Origin: Ferrimonas sediminum
Lineage (GTDB): Bacteria; Pseudomonadota; Gammaproteobacteria; Enterobacterales; Shewanellaceae
Assembly: GCF_900100175.1 (NCBI RefSeq)
Contig: NZ_FNEM01000009.1
Coordinates: forward strand, 62,001 to 126,000
Direction: 5' to 3'
Length of the DNA stretch: 64,000 nucleotides
Shown in pieces: positions 35,885 to 44,335 of the stretch. The notes below the pieces were generated by a model. That model did not search any database and was not told the origin of the DNA. It was given only the letters and a program-made list of their open reading frames with translations. Position 1 is the stretch's first letter. Every line of letters starts with the position of its first letter. Position numbers and translations under genes: made by a program.

Positions 35885-36514
35885 TTATTCCTGCCAGCCG
35901 AGCCACAGTTGAAACAGCCCGTCGATGTCGGCGCTGCACAGTAACGGCATCGCCTGCTGCACCCGGTTGTCGGGCCAGTGCCACCACTGCATCTGTTGCA
36001 GTTGTGCGATCTGCTCAGGGCTAAAGCGGGCCTTGAGCACCTTGGCCGGGTTGCCGCCAACCACCGTGTAGGGAGCCACGTCTTTGGTGACCAGGGCGCG
36101 GCTGGCAATGATGGCGCCGTCACCGATGCTGACCCCGGCCATGATCATCGCCTCCGAGCCAATCCAGACGTCATTGCCCACCTGAGTATCACCGGCAGGA
36201 GTAAAGCCGTCTTTGGCCCCTTCAAAAGCGGGATTATTCTGGTAGAAGAATGGGTAGGTGCTGGTCCAGTCGCCCCGGTGCCCCTGATTGCCGGCCATCA
36301 TAAAGACGGCACCGGATCCGATGGAGCAGTAGCGGCCGATGATCAGGCGGTCAACGTCGCTGCGATCCGGCATCAGGTAGCGGGCGCAGTCATCGAAACT
36401 GTGTTGGTGGTAGTAGCCGGAATAGTAGCTGTGTTCACCGGCGATGATATTGGGGTTGGTGATCTGATCCCGTATCAGCGAGCCCACAAAAGGGCTGTCG
36501 AAATGGTTTTGCAT
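35885..36514 (-). CDS. Type B (xenobiotic) acetyltransferase, CatB-like
   Basis: A 209-residue left-handed beta-helix acyltransferase. Hexapeptide repeats ([42 protein letters not shown]) and the CatB-specific beginning [17 protein letters not shown] and [12 protein letters not shown] identify the xenobiotic acetyltransferase family. These enzymes O-acetylate chloramphenicol or related hydroxyl compounds, and chromosomal copies are common in marine gammaproteobacteria without clinical resistance. It converges on the oxidase operon with only eight bases between. The ribosome-binding site is weak. Confidence 0.85.
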   Translation of the reverse strand: MQNHFDSPFVGSLIRDQITNPNIIAGEHSYYSGYYHQHSFDDCARYLMPDRSDVDRLIIGRYCSIGSGAVFMMAGNQGHRGDWTSTYPFFYQNNPAFEGAKDGFTPAGDTQVGNDVWIGSEAMIMAGVSIGDGAIIASRALVTKDVAPYTVVGGNPAKVLKARFSPEQIAQLQQMQWWHWPDNRVQQAMPLLCSADIDGLFQLWLGWQE

Positions 36515-36613
36515 AGGAGTGGTTATCAGTTATTGGTGTTGAAGGTGGGGTTACCACCGGAGCGGGCAATATAGCGCCGGTGGTGACGGTTGTCTGTGTA
36601 GTGATAAACGCTT

Positions 36614-37165
36614 TTACCATAAAGGGTGTTGCAGCCACCAGTGCTGCAGACGTACGGCACCGGACTCGACGCCGGCACCCGTGCCGGCCTGGGCCAGCAT
36701 CGGGTGTTGGCTGACTACCTGTTTCAGTGGCGGTTCTTGTGCCTGCTCGATGTCGACCACCAGCAGGTGCTGGCCGCCGGCGATGGGCCGGTGAAAGTCT
36801 CGCAACAGCTGATCCGGCGTATTGATGCCGATCAGGCCGCCTTCCCAGATGCAGAACCCCAGCAGTATGGCCGCCAGCATCAAAAACGGCGACCAGCCGT
36901 AGTCGGAGTTACCCACATCAAACAGGCTGGCTGCCGCCAGACACAGCAGTGCCAGCTGCAGGCCGATTTTGGCTCCTTTCAGGGTGCAGTGGGCCAGCTC
37001 CAGAAACAGCAGTGATGAGGTGGTCTGCAGGTGAAAGCGGGCTGCCAGCTTGGGTTTATTGCTGACCACGTGGATCTGTGCCGGACTCAGACCCCGGCGC
37101 TCCAGTTGCTGCTCAATCTGTTCCAGCTCCCACAGGCTGCTGGCGAGATAAAAATGTCTGGTCAT
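36614..37165 (-). CDS. Conserved membrane protein of unknown function
   Basis: 183 residues from the ATG at 37165, which follows GGGAGAGGACC; a longer in-frame start at 37297 is rejected. It opens MTRHFYLASSLWELEQIEQQL, an alpha/beta-like segment (QIHVVSNKPKLAARFHL), followed by two hydrophobic helices (GLQLALLCLAAASLF and PFLMLAAILLGFCIW). After that comes a soluble tail with QLLVVDIEQ. This resembles small inner-membrane proteins of Shewanella with no known job. Monocistronic. Confidence 0.6.
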   Translation of the reverse strand: MTRHFYLASSLWELEQIEQQLERRGLSPAQIHVVSNKPKLAARFHLQTTSSLLFLELAHCTLKGAKIGLQLALLCLAAASLFDVGNSDYGWSPFLMLAAILLGFCIWEGGLIGINTPDQLLRDFHRPIAGGQHLLVVDIEQAQEPPLKQVVSQHPMLAQAGTGAGVESGAVRLQHWWLQHPLW

Positions 37166-37340
37166 GGTCCTCTCCCAATGGGATCGTCCGTGATACTGAC
37201 AAAGAATACCTAAAGCCAAACATACAGTATAAACAGCGCCACGAAATTCGTCTTTTTTGGTGGCAATGCAAAGATTCGTCCACCTGTTACAGTGCATCTT
37301 GGTATACTTGCCCGATTGCTAAACTCAAGAGCCCTTTCTT

Positions 37341-38180
37341 ATGCTGAGCTATCGCCATAGCTTCCACGCCGGTAACCATGCCGATGTGTTGAAACACACC
37401 GTTCAGGCGCTGATCCTGGAATCCCTGAAACGCAAAGACAAGCCCTTTGTGGTTCACGATACCCACTCCGGAGCCGGTCGTTACGACCTGCAGTCTGAGC
37501 ACTCGGAGAAAACCGGTGAGTACGTCGATGGCATCGCCCGCATCTGGGGACTGGATTGCCCGAAATCGATGCACCCCTACCTTAAGGCGGTTAAGGCGCT
37601 GAACCCCAATGGCGAACTTCGCTACTACCCGGGCAGCCCGCTGCTGACCAAATCTTTGACCCGTGAACATGAGCGTTTGGTTCTGACCGAACTGCACCCC
37701 ACCGACTTTCCCCGGCTGCGGCAGGAGTTTCGTGGCGACCGCCGGGCCAAGTTGTATCAGGAGGATGGCTATGCTCGCCTGAAGGCGTCGCTGCCACCGA
37801 AAGAGCGTCGCGGTGTGGTGCTGATCGATCCACCCTATGAGCTCAAGAACGAATACAAAGACCTGGTGAAGGGGATTAAGGAGGCGGTGCAGCGCTGGGC
37901 CTCCGGTACCTACGCTATCTGGTATCCTGTGGTGCGTCGCCAGGAGATTACCACTCTGGAGCGGGCGCTGGCCCGTACCGGTATCCGTAACATTCTGCAG
38001 ATCGAGATGAATGTGGATGCCGATAACATGGATTACGGCATGACCGGCTCCGGCATGATTGTGATCAACCCGCCCTGGACACTGGAACAGCAGATGCGAG
38101 AGTTGCTGCCCTGGCTGACGCCAAAGCTGGCTCAGACCGAGCTGGCCAGCCACCGGGTGCACTGGATTGTGCCTGAGTAA
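37341..38180 (+). CDS. rlmJ: 23S rRNA (adenine2030-N6)-methyltransferase
   Basis: RlmJ methylates A2030 of 23S rRNA using SAM. 279 residues, normal length. It starts MLSYRHSFHAGNHADVLKH, the diagnostic RlmJ N-terminus; DTHSGAGRYDL is the SAM-binding motif and LIDPPYE the N6-adenine catalytic motif. It stands alone and ends at a clear terminator. Confidence 0.96.
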   Translation: MLSYRHSFHAGNHADVLKHTVQALILESLKRKDKPFVVHDTHSGAGRYDLQSEHSEKTGEYVDGIARIWGLDCPKSMHPYLKAVKALNPNGELRYYPGSPLLTKSLTREHERLVLTELHPTDFPRLRQEFRGDRRAKLYQEDGYARLKASLPPKERRGVVLIDPPYELKNEYKDLVKGIKEAVQRWASGTYAIWYPVVRRQEITTLERALARTGIRNILQIEMNVDADNMDYGMTGSGMIVINPPWTLEQQMRELLPWLTPKLAQTELASHRVHWIVPE

Positions 38181-38200
38181 CGGAATGCTCGAACTGCAGT

Positions 38201-38225
38201 AGCGCGGCCTGGTCCGCGCTTTTTT
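38201..38225 (+). terminator. Rho-independent terminator of rlmJ
   Basis: A stem AGCGCGG with CCGCGCT around a six-base loop, followed by a T run, 21 bases after the rlmJ stop. Confidence 0.85.
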
Positions 38226-38235
38226 GTGCCGAAAA

Positions 38236-40002
38236 TCAGGCCAGGGTGGGGCTGACCTCAAACTGGGCGCTGACGTCGCTGGCACAGATCCGGTTGCGGC
38301 CTTCCTTTTTTGCCTGATACAGCGCCTTATCCGCCAGTTGGTAGATCTGTCTGGAGGACAGGTACTGGCCGGGGTCGATGGCTTTGATGCCAATGGAGGC
38401 GGTGATGTTGAGGGTCATGTTATCCAGTTGCATCGGGGTGGTGGCCAGCTTGCGCCGAATCAGCTCGCACTGGGCCATTAGCCCCTGGGTATCCGGCGCC
38501 ATCAAGATGGCGGCAAACTCCTCGCCCCCGACCCGATAGCTTCGACCGTGCACCAGCTGGACCGCCTGATTGATCACCCGGGCCGCGTGCTTGAGTGCCA
38601 TATCACCGATGTGATGGCCGTTTTGATCATTGATCAGCTTAAAGTGGTCCAGGTCGATCAGCACCAGAGCCCGAGTCTGGTTGCTGACTTCAATCTCCAG
38701 CTTGTCCAGTTCGTAGCGAAAACTGCGGCGATTGGCCAGCCCGGTCATCGAGTCTTTGTAGGCTTGTTCTTTGAGCTGCTGATTGAGGTTTTCCAGTTCG
38801 CGATTGCGCTCCAGCATATCCAGGTTGACCTTCCCCGAGTCATTGGCTTTGGCAATCACCAGATCCGTTTTAAGTTGGCGGAACTGTCGCGAGATCAGGA
38901 AGCCCAGCAGTTGCATCTCAAAGGCAAACACGAAGGTCAGCAGATACTTGGTGTCGAAAGGCAGCAGCATCCAGCCCAGCGCGTTGGAAAAGCTCAGGCC
39001 GATGCACACCAGCAGACAGGGCCAGGCTAAGAAAAACATTGAGGTGGTCCAGTCGGGGCGCTGCCAGGTGGCAATGGCTGCACAGCCACAGAGCAGTGCC
39101 AGAATGATCAGCGCCAGTGGCACCATCAGGGTCAGCGAGCCCAGCGGGAACCCTGACAGCGTGGCGATAAGGGCAAGAACCAACAATCCGCTAAGGATTT
39201 GCAGTGTGCGATAGAGCTTGCGGGCGCGGCGCTTAAGCACCAGGAACGTGACCGCAAATCGGGTGGCGCAGAGGATCAGCGCGGTAAAAGAGATATGCAG
39301 GGCCCAGTAGTTCAATTCGGGCTGGGTTGGCCACAGCCAGCGGTAGCCAAAGCCGTAATAGATGAAGGTGCAGACCAGTGCGGCCAGCAAGTATTGGGTG
39401 TAACAGCAGAAGTTGCGGTCTTTAATAATTGCCGATAAAGCGATGCCGTACAGCAGCATAATGCCAAGGGAACCAAAGAACATGCCGTACAGGAAGTTAC
39501 GTTCCAACTGATGTCGTTGCCACTCCTCCTGAGAGTAGAGGCTGATGGGCAACAACTCAAAAAAGCCGTGTTTGTTGCTCAACCGAACCCAGACCACAGA
39601 GGTACTGTTAGCCGGCATCTCAAGTTCCACCACCGGAGTGACGCTCTGAACCGGGCGATTATCGAAGGGCTGTTGGTCCCCCATGCGAAAGTGGCCCGCC
39701 AATTCAGAAAACACCTCGATCTGATCCTGAGTGGCGGAGCGAAACTCCAGCAATCGGTTTTTGGGGCTGTCGGCTTGATTGGTAACGGCGATCTTCAGCC
39801 AAAATGAGGAGCGGGAGATCCCGAAGTGGGCGAGGTGGCCATCGAGGGGAACCCATTGTTGTGGATCCAGGCGCACCACATCTGACACCAGCAGGTTCGA
39901 TTGGCTGTCTTCGTAGTAGGAGATGCGCAGATTAACCGGCTCTGCCCGTAATAATAAAGGCAGGAGCAGCAGGGCTAATAGGACGAGCGGTGTCCGGTTC
40001 AT
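38236..40002 (-). CDS. Diguanylate cyclase with 7TMR-DISM sensor
   Basis: A 588-residue membrane protein from the ATG at 40002. It has a signal peptide (LLALLLLPLLLRAEP), a periplasmic 7TMR-DISM extracellular beta domain (VPLDGHLAHFGISRSSFWLKI) and seven helices at about residues 180-380. A short coiled coil and a C-terminal GGDEF domain follow: DSMTGLANRRSF, LIDLDHFKLINDQNGH, and active-site RVGGEEFAAIL. The intact GGEEF predicts c-di-GMP synthesis. The RxxD inhibitory site is not present at the usual distance. The signal sensed is unknown. Confidence 0.9.
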   Translation of the reverse strand: MNRTPLVLLALLLLPLLLRAEPVNLRISYYEDSQSNLLVSDVVRLDPQQWVPLDGHLAHFGISRSSFWLKIAVTNQADSPKNRLLEFRSATQDQIEVFSELAGHFRMGDQQPFDNRPVQSVTPVVELEMPANSTSVVWVRLSNKHGFFELLPISLYSQEEWQRHQLERNFLYGMFFGSLGIMLLYGIALSAIIKDRNFCCYTQYLLAALVCTFIYYGFGYRWLWPTQPELNYWALHISFTALILCATRFAVTFLVLKRRARKLYRTLQILSGLLVLALIATLSGFPLGSLTLMVPLALIILALLCGCAAIATWQRPDWTTSMFFLAWPCLLVCIGLSFSNALGWMLLPFDTKYLLTFVFAFEMQLLGFLISRQFRQLKTDLVIAKANDSGKVNLDMLERNRELENLNQQLKEQAYKDSMTGLANRRSFRYELDKLEIEVSNQTRALVLIDLDHFKLINDQNGHHIGDMALKHAARVINQAVQLVHGRSYRVGGEEFAAILMAPDTQGLMAQCELIRRKLATTPMQLDNMTLNITASIGIKAIDPGQYLSSRQIYQLADKALYQAKKEGRNRICASDVSAQFEVSPTLA

Positions 40003-40188
40003 CTCACATTTTACTCTGCCAAATCCATTGGCGACTACAATTTTTGTGAAATCTATCACCGTCAAAATTTTGATGCACCGTCAAAATTCCGCTTTGTGAT
40101 CCAAATCTAGGAAATGGGGGGTTGGCTGTGACAGTGCTTATCGGTTGTTGGCTGGCCTAACCTAAATTAGACCAGCAATATCCGTAAC

Positions 40189-40713
40189 TTACCACATTAG
40201 GTCATCAGGGATCTGATAGTCCGCATAAGGGTCGTCTTCGGCCACTTCGCTGCTGTCTGACTTCGGCAGCTCGATGACGATGCTGGGGTCGCGCTGCTCA
40301 ATCTTTTCTGCCACCTTGGTGGGCACCAACTCGTAGCTGTCGCCTTTGACAACAATGGCCAACTGGTTGGCAATCAACTGCTGCTGCTGAGTCTTGGTGA
40401 CGTAGATCTTGGTGATCTTACCGTTGTGGCTGAAGTTATAGGCGATGTCGCCGCGGCTTCGAGTTTGAGCACTGGTTTCAATCAACTGCTTGATCTGGGC
40501 AAGAATGGCTTTGGCGTCGGCTTCCTGCTTGCGCTTCTGGTTTAGCTGACGGTCGCGCTCTTGCTGCTCTTTTAGGCGCTGTTCGGCGGCGAGTTTAGAC
40601 TCGTCGGTGACGACCTGCTTGGATTTGCGCTGCTTGTGCTTCTCTTTTTTTGCCTTCTGTACCGATTTTTTATCGGCCAGACCGGCTTTCATTAGTTGGT
40701 CTGCTAATGACAT
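40189..40713 (-). CDS. DUF2058 family protein (YaiL-like)
   Basis: 174 residues from the ATG at 40713 with GGAG upstream; an in-frame ATG at 40782 is less likely. It opens MSLADQLMKAGLADKK and is followed by a strongly basic, charged helix (AKKEKHKQRKSKQ) and the C-terminal domain FSHNGKITKIYVT, then QLAIVVKGDSYELVP. This is the E. coli YaiL/DUF2058 layout. The basic region suggests nucleic-acid or polyanion binding, but function is not known. Confidence 0.85.
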   Translation of the reverse strand: MSLADQLMKAGLADKKSVQKAKKEKHKQRKSKQVVTDESKLAAEQRLKEQQERDRQLNQKRKQEADAKAILAQIKQLIETSAQTRSRGDIAYNFSHNGKITKIYVTKTQQQQLIANQLAIVVKGDSYELVPTKVAEKIEQRDPSIVIELPKSDSSEVAEDDPYADYQIPDDLMW

Positions 40714-40918
40714 GGGAACTCCTGCCATGGGAACAATGATCGTTTCTTGGCTGAAGTGTATCAGTTCCGCGGTTTTTGCCAACCGCAGCGGGTGTTAAGT
40801 GCCGGCCTCATCGCCACTGCAGTCTGGAGCGGCTGGCTCGAAAAGTCGTGGATTTTCAGCGTCACCTGACCTAGGGTGAACCATCAGTCGGCCAATAGTG
40901 ACAGGATCTTTTTTCATT

Positions 40919-42049
40919 GTGACCACCGTTTCATCTGACACCCTGATTGTAGGGCAGCAAGCCACCGGCACCGACATTACGGTGCCGGTGATCCGTTTTA
41001 CTGGAACCGGTAACGGCCCCAGTGTGTACATTCAGGCCAACATTCATGGGGCGGAAGTCCAGGGTAACGCCGTAATCCACCATCTGGTGGAGCTGTTTAA
41101 TTGCCACCCTCCTAAAGGGGATGTGTGCCTGGTGCCGATGGCCAACCCTCTGGGCATCAATCAAAAAAGCGGAGAGTTTACCTTGGGGCGGTTCGATCCC
41201 ATTACCGGCGAAAACTGGAATCGACAGTATCATTTTGATGCCAGCCTGATTGACCAGTTGGCGCAAAGTCACCTAAACGCGCCAGAGGCCGAGGTGGCGG
41301 CGGCATTGCGCCAGGCCATGGGGGTACAGATTGATGCCAAACTGGCGTCGCCCTTCGGGGTGAAAAGCGGTCAGCATCTGGCGCTACGATTACAAAAGAT
41401 GGCGCTGCAGGCCGACATTGTGCTGGATCTGCATACCGGCCCCATCTCCGCCCGTCACCTGTATGTGCCCAGTTACGCGGAAGAACGGGCGCATCTGTTC
41501 AACATTCCGCTCAACATCGTGATTCCCAGTGATTTTGCCGGTGCGCTGGATGAAGCCAGTTTTAGCCCATGGTGGCAACTGAGTGATGCCATGGCCGCCC
41601 GTGGGCGGGCACTGCCGGTGTTGGTGGATGCCTTTACCCTGGAGCTGGGCTCTCAGGAGTACCTGAATGTGGCATCGGCCCGAGATGACGCCCTGGGGAT
41701 TGCCCGCTACCTTCAGAGCCGCGGCGTACTGGATCCGTTTGAGCTGACCTTGCCTAAGACCACTCAATACGCCTGCTCGCTGGATAACTACCGTGCCATC
41801 TACAGTCCGTGCGGTGGTCAGATTGAGTATCTGGCGCCGCTGGGGGAACCGGTCAGTGCCGAACACCCGCTGGCCAGAATTTGGCACTTCGATGCCCTGG
41901 CCACCTCTCTGCAGCAGAGTCGGGAGTTGCGCCTGCCAGTGGATGTGATTCCGGTGCTGCATTTTGCCTCTGCCAGCGTGCGTCAGGGAACGGAGTTGTA
42001 TAAGGTGCTGACTCACTATTATCGATTGTCCGGCTCTGATGTTTCATAG
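40919..42049 (+). CDS. M14-family zinc carboxypeptidase / succinylglutamate desuccinylase-like hydrolase
   Basis: A 376-residue AstE/AspA-like metallohydrolase. QANIHGAEVQGN holds the first zinc ligands (HxxE) and IVLDLHTGPISARH the downstream metal/substrate region. RFDPITGENWNRQY corresponds to the substrate-binding Arg/Asn segment. The start is ambiguous: GTG at 40919 (after AGGATC) or GTG at 40898 in the same frame. The C-terminal domain (YSPCGGQIEYLAPLGEPV) is a barrel-sandwich lid typical of this family. It cleaves an amide or peptide bond; the substrate is not predictable. Its terminator overlaps the promoter of the first tRNA. Confidence 0.78.
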   Translation: MTTVSSDTLIVGQQATGTDITVPVIRFTGTGNGPSVYIQANIHGAEVQGNAVIHHLVELFNCHPPKGDVCLVPMANPLGINQKSGEFTLGRFDPITGENWNRQYHFDASLIDQLAQSHLNAPEAEVAAALRQAMGVQIDAKLASPFGVKSGQHLALRLQKMALQADIVLDLHTGPISARHLYVPSYAEERAHLFNIPLNIVIPSDFAGALDEASFSPWWQLSDAMAARGRALPVLVDAFTLELGSQEYLNVASARDDALGIARYLQSRGVLDPFELTLPKTTQYACSLDNYRAIYSPCGGQIEYLAPLGEPVSAEHPLARIWHFDALATSLQQSRELRLPVDVIPVLHFASASVRQGTELYKVLTHYYRLSGSDVS

Positions 42050-42119
42050 GCATTAGGCACCGACACCAGGGCTCAACTTGGTCATCATATGAGCGTCTGA
42101 GTGGTAATTTGGTGAAAGA

Positions 42120-42149
42120 AAGCGCAGTCGGCATTGCCGCGCTTGTTTT
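42120..42149 (+). terminator. Terminator of the M14-family gene
   Basis: AAGCGC pairs with GCGCTT, and an inner GGC-ATT-GCC extends the stem with a four-base bulge; the stem is followed by GTTTTT. The T run overlaps the -35 of the tRNA promoter downstream. Confidence 0.6.
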
Positions 42150-42170
42150 TCTGCGAAGACAGAGTATTGT
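42143..42170 (+). promoter_or_regulatory. Sigma-70 promoter of the first tRNA-Pro
   Basis: TTGTTT (42143-42148) and TATTGT (42165-42170) are separated by 16 bases, ending 12 bases before the tRNA. The second tRNA has a similar pair. Confidence 0.5.
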
Positions 42171-42182
42171 TTGCCTCGTTGT

Positions 42183-42259
42183 CGGCCAGTAGCGCAGCCT
42201 GGTAGCGCACCGTCATGGGGTGTCGGGGGTCGGAGGTTCAAATCCTCTCTGGCCGACCA
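42183..42259 (+). tRNA. tRNA-Pro (anticodon GGG), copy 1
   Basis: A 77-base cloverleaf: acceptor CGGCCAG with CTGGCCG, D arm TAGCGCAGCCTGGTAGCGCA, anticodon stem CCGTC-ATGGGGT-GTCGG with GGG at the anticodon, T arm GGAGG-TTCAAAT-CCTCT, and encoded CCA. It differs from E. coli proL mainly in the acceptor stem. It is identical to the copy at 42822. Confidence 0.97.
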
Positions 42260-42270
42260 CTTATTCAGAA

Positions 42271-42303
42271 AAAGGCTTCAGTCGTGAGATTGAAGCCTTT
42301 TTT
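42271..42303 (+). terminator. Terminator after tRNA-Pro copy 1
   Basis: AAGGCTTCA pairs with TGAAGCCTT and is followed by a T run, 12 bases after the tRNA CCA end. Confidence 0.85.
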
Positions 42304-42304
42304 G

Positions 42305-42662
42305 CATCTCCGCCCCTGAAAAGTGCTGCGCACTTTGGGGTCGGACCGGGACGCCGGCCGGGACAAATCCTCTCTGGCCGACCACTTATTTTAGAGAAAG
42401 GCTCTGATCGTTTAGGTCAGAGCCTTTTTTGTATCTCCGTCCCTGAAAAGTGCTGCGCACTTTGGGGTCGGACCGGGACGCCGGCCGACGGAGCGCCGCT
42501 CGGGCGAAATCCTCTCTGGCCGACCACTTATTCTAGAGAAAGGCTCTGATCGTCTAGGTCAGAGCCTTTTTTGTCTCTCCGCCCCTGGAAAGTGCTGCGC
42601 ACTTTGGGGTCGGACCGGGACGCCGGCCGACGGAGCGCCGCCCGGGAGAAATCTTCTCTGGA
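42305..42662 (+). repeat. Tandem array of tRNA 3'-end / terminator / palindromic spacer units
   Basis: Three successive units. Each has a GC-rich spacer (starting near 42308, 42435 and 42576; core AAAAGTGCTGCGCACTTT, then GGTCGGACCGGGACGCCGG), then the last 20-21 bases of the tRNA gene (42364-42384, 42507-42526, and a decayed version from 42649). The first two units end in a terminator hairpin of type AAGGCTCTGA/TCAGAGCCTT with T run (42398-42430, 42540-42572). The tRNA-end copies are 142 bases apart. The third unit loses similarity after about 42662. Organisation resembles the repeats after E. coli tyrT. Confidence 0.85.
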
Positions 42663-42781
42663 GGCTTAAGTGGTAAAGGAGAGGAAGTGGGTTGATGAAC
42701 CCGGCTGTAGCTGTTGCGGGTAAGTCGTGACTGGTGGAAGTAGTTAATTGGCCAAAGAAGAGGCACTTAACTTTACAGCCC

Positions 42782-42809
42782 TTGCTTTTCCTCCGGGACA
42801 AGGTATTAT
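42782..42809 (+). promoter_or_regulatory. Sigma-70 promoter of the second tRNA-Pro
   Basis: TTGCTT (42782-42787) and TATTAT (42804-42809) with a 16-base spacer, 12 bases before the tRNA; spacing identical to copy 1, suggesting the promoter was duplicated with the gene. The stretch 42663-42781 contains no gene that I can see. Confidence 0.55.
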
Positions 42810-42821
42810 CGCTTGCGTTGT

Positions 42822-42898
42822 CGGCCAGTAGCGCAGCCTGGTAGCGCACCGTCATGGGGTGTCGGGGGTCGGAGGTTCAAATCCTCTCTGGCCGACCA
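42822..42898 (+). tRNA. tRNA-Pro (anticodon GGG), copy 2
   Basis: Identical in sequence to the copy at 42183-42259, including the encoded CCA. It has its own promoter and terminator, so it is likely expressed independently. Confidence 0.97.
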
Positions 42899-42910
42899 CT
42901 TATTTTAGAG

Positions 42911-42942
42911 AAAGGCTCTAACCGGAAGGTTGGAGCCTTTTT
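42911..42942 (+). terminator. Terminator after tRNA-Pro copy 2
   Basis: AAAGGCTCTAACC pairs imperfectly with GGTTGGAGCCTTT around GGAA, followed by a T run. Confidence 0.85.
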
Positions 42943-42952
42943 CGTTTATACG

Positions 42953-43110
42953 CCTCCGCCCCTGAAAAGCGCTGCGCACTTTGGGGGCGGACCGGGACGC
43001 CGGCCGGCTGAACTCCTTCTGGCCGACCATTTATTTTAGAGAAAGGCTCTAACCGAAAGGTTGGAGCCTTTTTCGTTTCACCGCTCCCTGGAAAGCGCTG
43101 CGCACTGTGG
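42953..43110 (+). repeat. Second tRNA 3'-end / terminator / spacer repeat, after copy 2
   Basis: One full unit (spacer 42953-43007; tRNA end copy about 43013-43029 with changes; terminator 43042-43074) and a partial spacer (43083-43110). The terminator matches that of tRNA copy 2, not copy 1, so each array was copied from, or homogenised with, its own tRNA. The end runs up to the stop of the leftward lrgB. Confidence 0.8.
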
Positions 43111-43123
43111 AACCGGTGCTCGG

Positions 43124-43816
43124 CTATACCAAGATGGCGGCAAACAGCGGGGCGCTGAGCACCATGGCAACCCCGGTAAAGACCATGGCGAGGCTGGCGA
43201 TGACGCCCTCCTGCTGACCCATCTCTGTGGCTTTGGCCGCGCCGGCGCCATGGGCACTGGCGCCCAGTGCCACTCCTCGTGCCAGGGCGGAACGAATTCG
43301 GGCCAGCTTCAATATCGGTTCACCAATCAGCATGCCGATGATGCCGGTCAGGAGTACCAGTATGGCGGTGAGATCCGGTATGCCGCCAAAGGCGGTGGTG
43401 GCCTCGACGGCAAAAGGGGTCGACACCGACCGCACCAGTACGCTGTGAACGACGTCGGCAGGCAGAGGAAGCAGCTTGGTGGTGCACCAGGATGACAATA
43501 GCCCAAACAACAGCCCGGAGGCCACGCCCAAAGTCAGAGTCAGAGGGTACTGGCGAATCAGCTTGCGCTCTCGGTAGATGGGAACGGCGAAGGCGATGGT
43601 GGCCGGCGCCAGCAACGCCATCAACCAGTGGGTATACACGTAGTAGGTGGGCAACGGAATCGCCAGCAGGCTGACCAGACCGATCAGCGTTAACGGTGCC
43701 AGGATAATAGGAGCCAGCCACCAACGTCGGCGACGGTGATACAGGGCTTTAGCGCCGTAATAGCTGGCTAGGGTCAGGAACAGGCTCATTAGAGCCAATA
43801 GGCTGGTATGGGGCAT
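43124..43816 (-). CDS. lrgB: LrgB family membrane protein
   Basis: A 230-residue protein with about seven hydrophobic segments, partner of the holin-like LrgA. SVSTPFAVEATTAFGGIPDLTA is the LrgB signature, followed by GVALGASAHGAGAAKATE. I start at the ATG at 43816, four bases after the lrgA stop; a longer in-frame start would run into lrgA. LrgAB proteins modulate murein hydrolase activity or export of pyruvate-like metabolites in different bacteria; which applies here is unknown. Confidence 0.9.
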   Translation of the reverse strand: MPHTSLLALMSLFLTLASYYGAKALYHRRRRWWLAPIILAPLTLIGLVSLLAIPLPTYYVYTHWLMALLAPATIAFAVPIYRERKLIRQYPLTLTLGVASGLLFGLLSSWCTTKLLPLPADVVHSVLVRSVSTPFAVEATTAFGGIPDLTAILVLLTGIIGMLIGEPILKLARIRSALARGVALGASAHGAGAAKATEMGQQEGVIASLAMVFTGVAMVLSAPLFAAILV

Positions 43817-43820
43817 GGGA

Positions 43821-44279
43821 TCATCGGCTCTGTGGGTGTTGGGAAAGTTGTCGGTTTCGTCGCTGTTCAAACCGGAACAGGCGGTCCACAACCAAAGCGG
43901 TGGCGGCGATCACCACCATGCTGCCGGTGATCAGGCTGGCGATGAGGCTGGCGCCGTACTGTTGAAACAACGAATCGTATTTCAGAACCCCGATGACGGA
44001 GGGGATGAAAAACAACATCAGGTCGCCGATCAACCAGGCGGCTCCCAGTGCCAGGGCCTGCTCAGAACAGAGTTTCAACTTCAGGGCCAACAGTAGCAGC
44101 ATCATTCCCAGGACACTGCCGGGAAATGGCAGCCCCATCCAGGATGCCAGTTGCTGGGTGAACCAGGCCAGAAGGCAGAGCGCTGCAGTTTGCAGCAGCG
44201 TCAGGCCTAGGCGCTTGCCAAGACGGAGTGATGATGGATTGCGGGGAGAGGGCAGGGAAGGGCGAGCATGACGGGTCAT
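43821..44279 (-). CDS. lrgA: CidA/LrgA holin-like protein
   Basis: A 152-residue small membrane protein with four hydrophobic helices: LTLLQTAALCLLAWFTQQL, LPFPGSVLGMMLLLLALKL (the LrgA/CidA motif PGSVLGM), LIGDLMLFFIPSVIGVL and a C-terminal helix. The start is the ATG at 44279; an alternative TTG at 44300 exists. First gene of lrgAB, divergent from a LysR regulator that probably controls it. Confidence 0.88.
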   Translation of the reverse strand: MTRHARPSLPSPRNPSSLRLGKRLGLTLLQTAALCLLAWFTQQLASWMGLPFPGSVLGMMLLLLALKLKLCSEQALALGAAWLIGDLMLFFIPSVIGVLKYDSLFQQYGASLIASLITGSMVVIAATALVVDRLFRFEQRRNRQLSQHPQSR

Positions 44280-44335
44280 AACGGTGTGTCTTAATATCAA
44301 TGGAACGACAGTGTAGCCTTGCTAACAATATAAAA

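Noticed and set aside
42220..42549. Open frame running through tRNA-Pro and the repeats, with recurring peptide
   Set aside because: It is read through a tRNA and terminators. Such GSNPLWPTTYS-like frames are a known annotation artefact of this tRNA type. A protamine-like peptide as proposed at tyrT cannot be excluded, but there is no ribosome-binding site.
42305..43110. Repeat array considered as CRISPR
   Set aside because: Units are about 140 bases, contain tRNA ends and terminators, and have no short unique spacers or cas genes.
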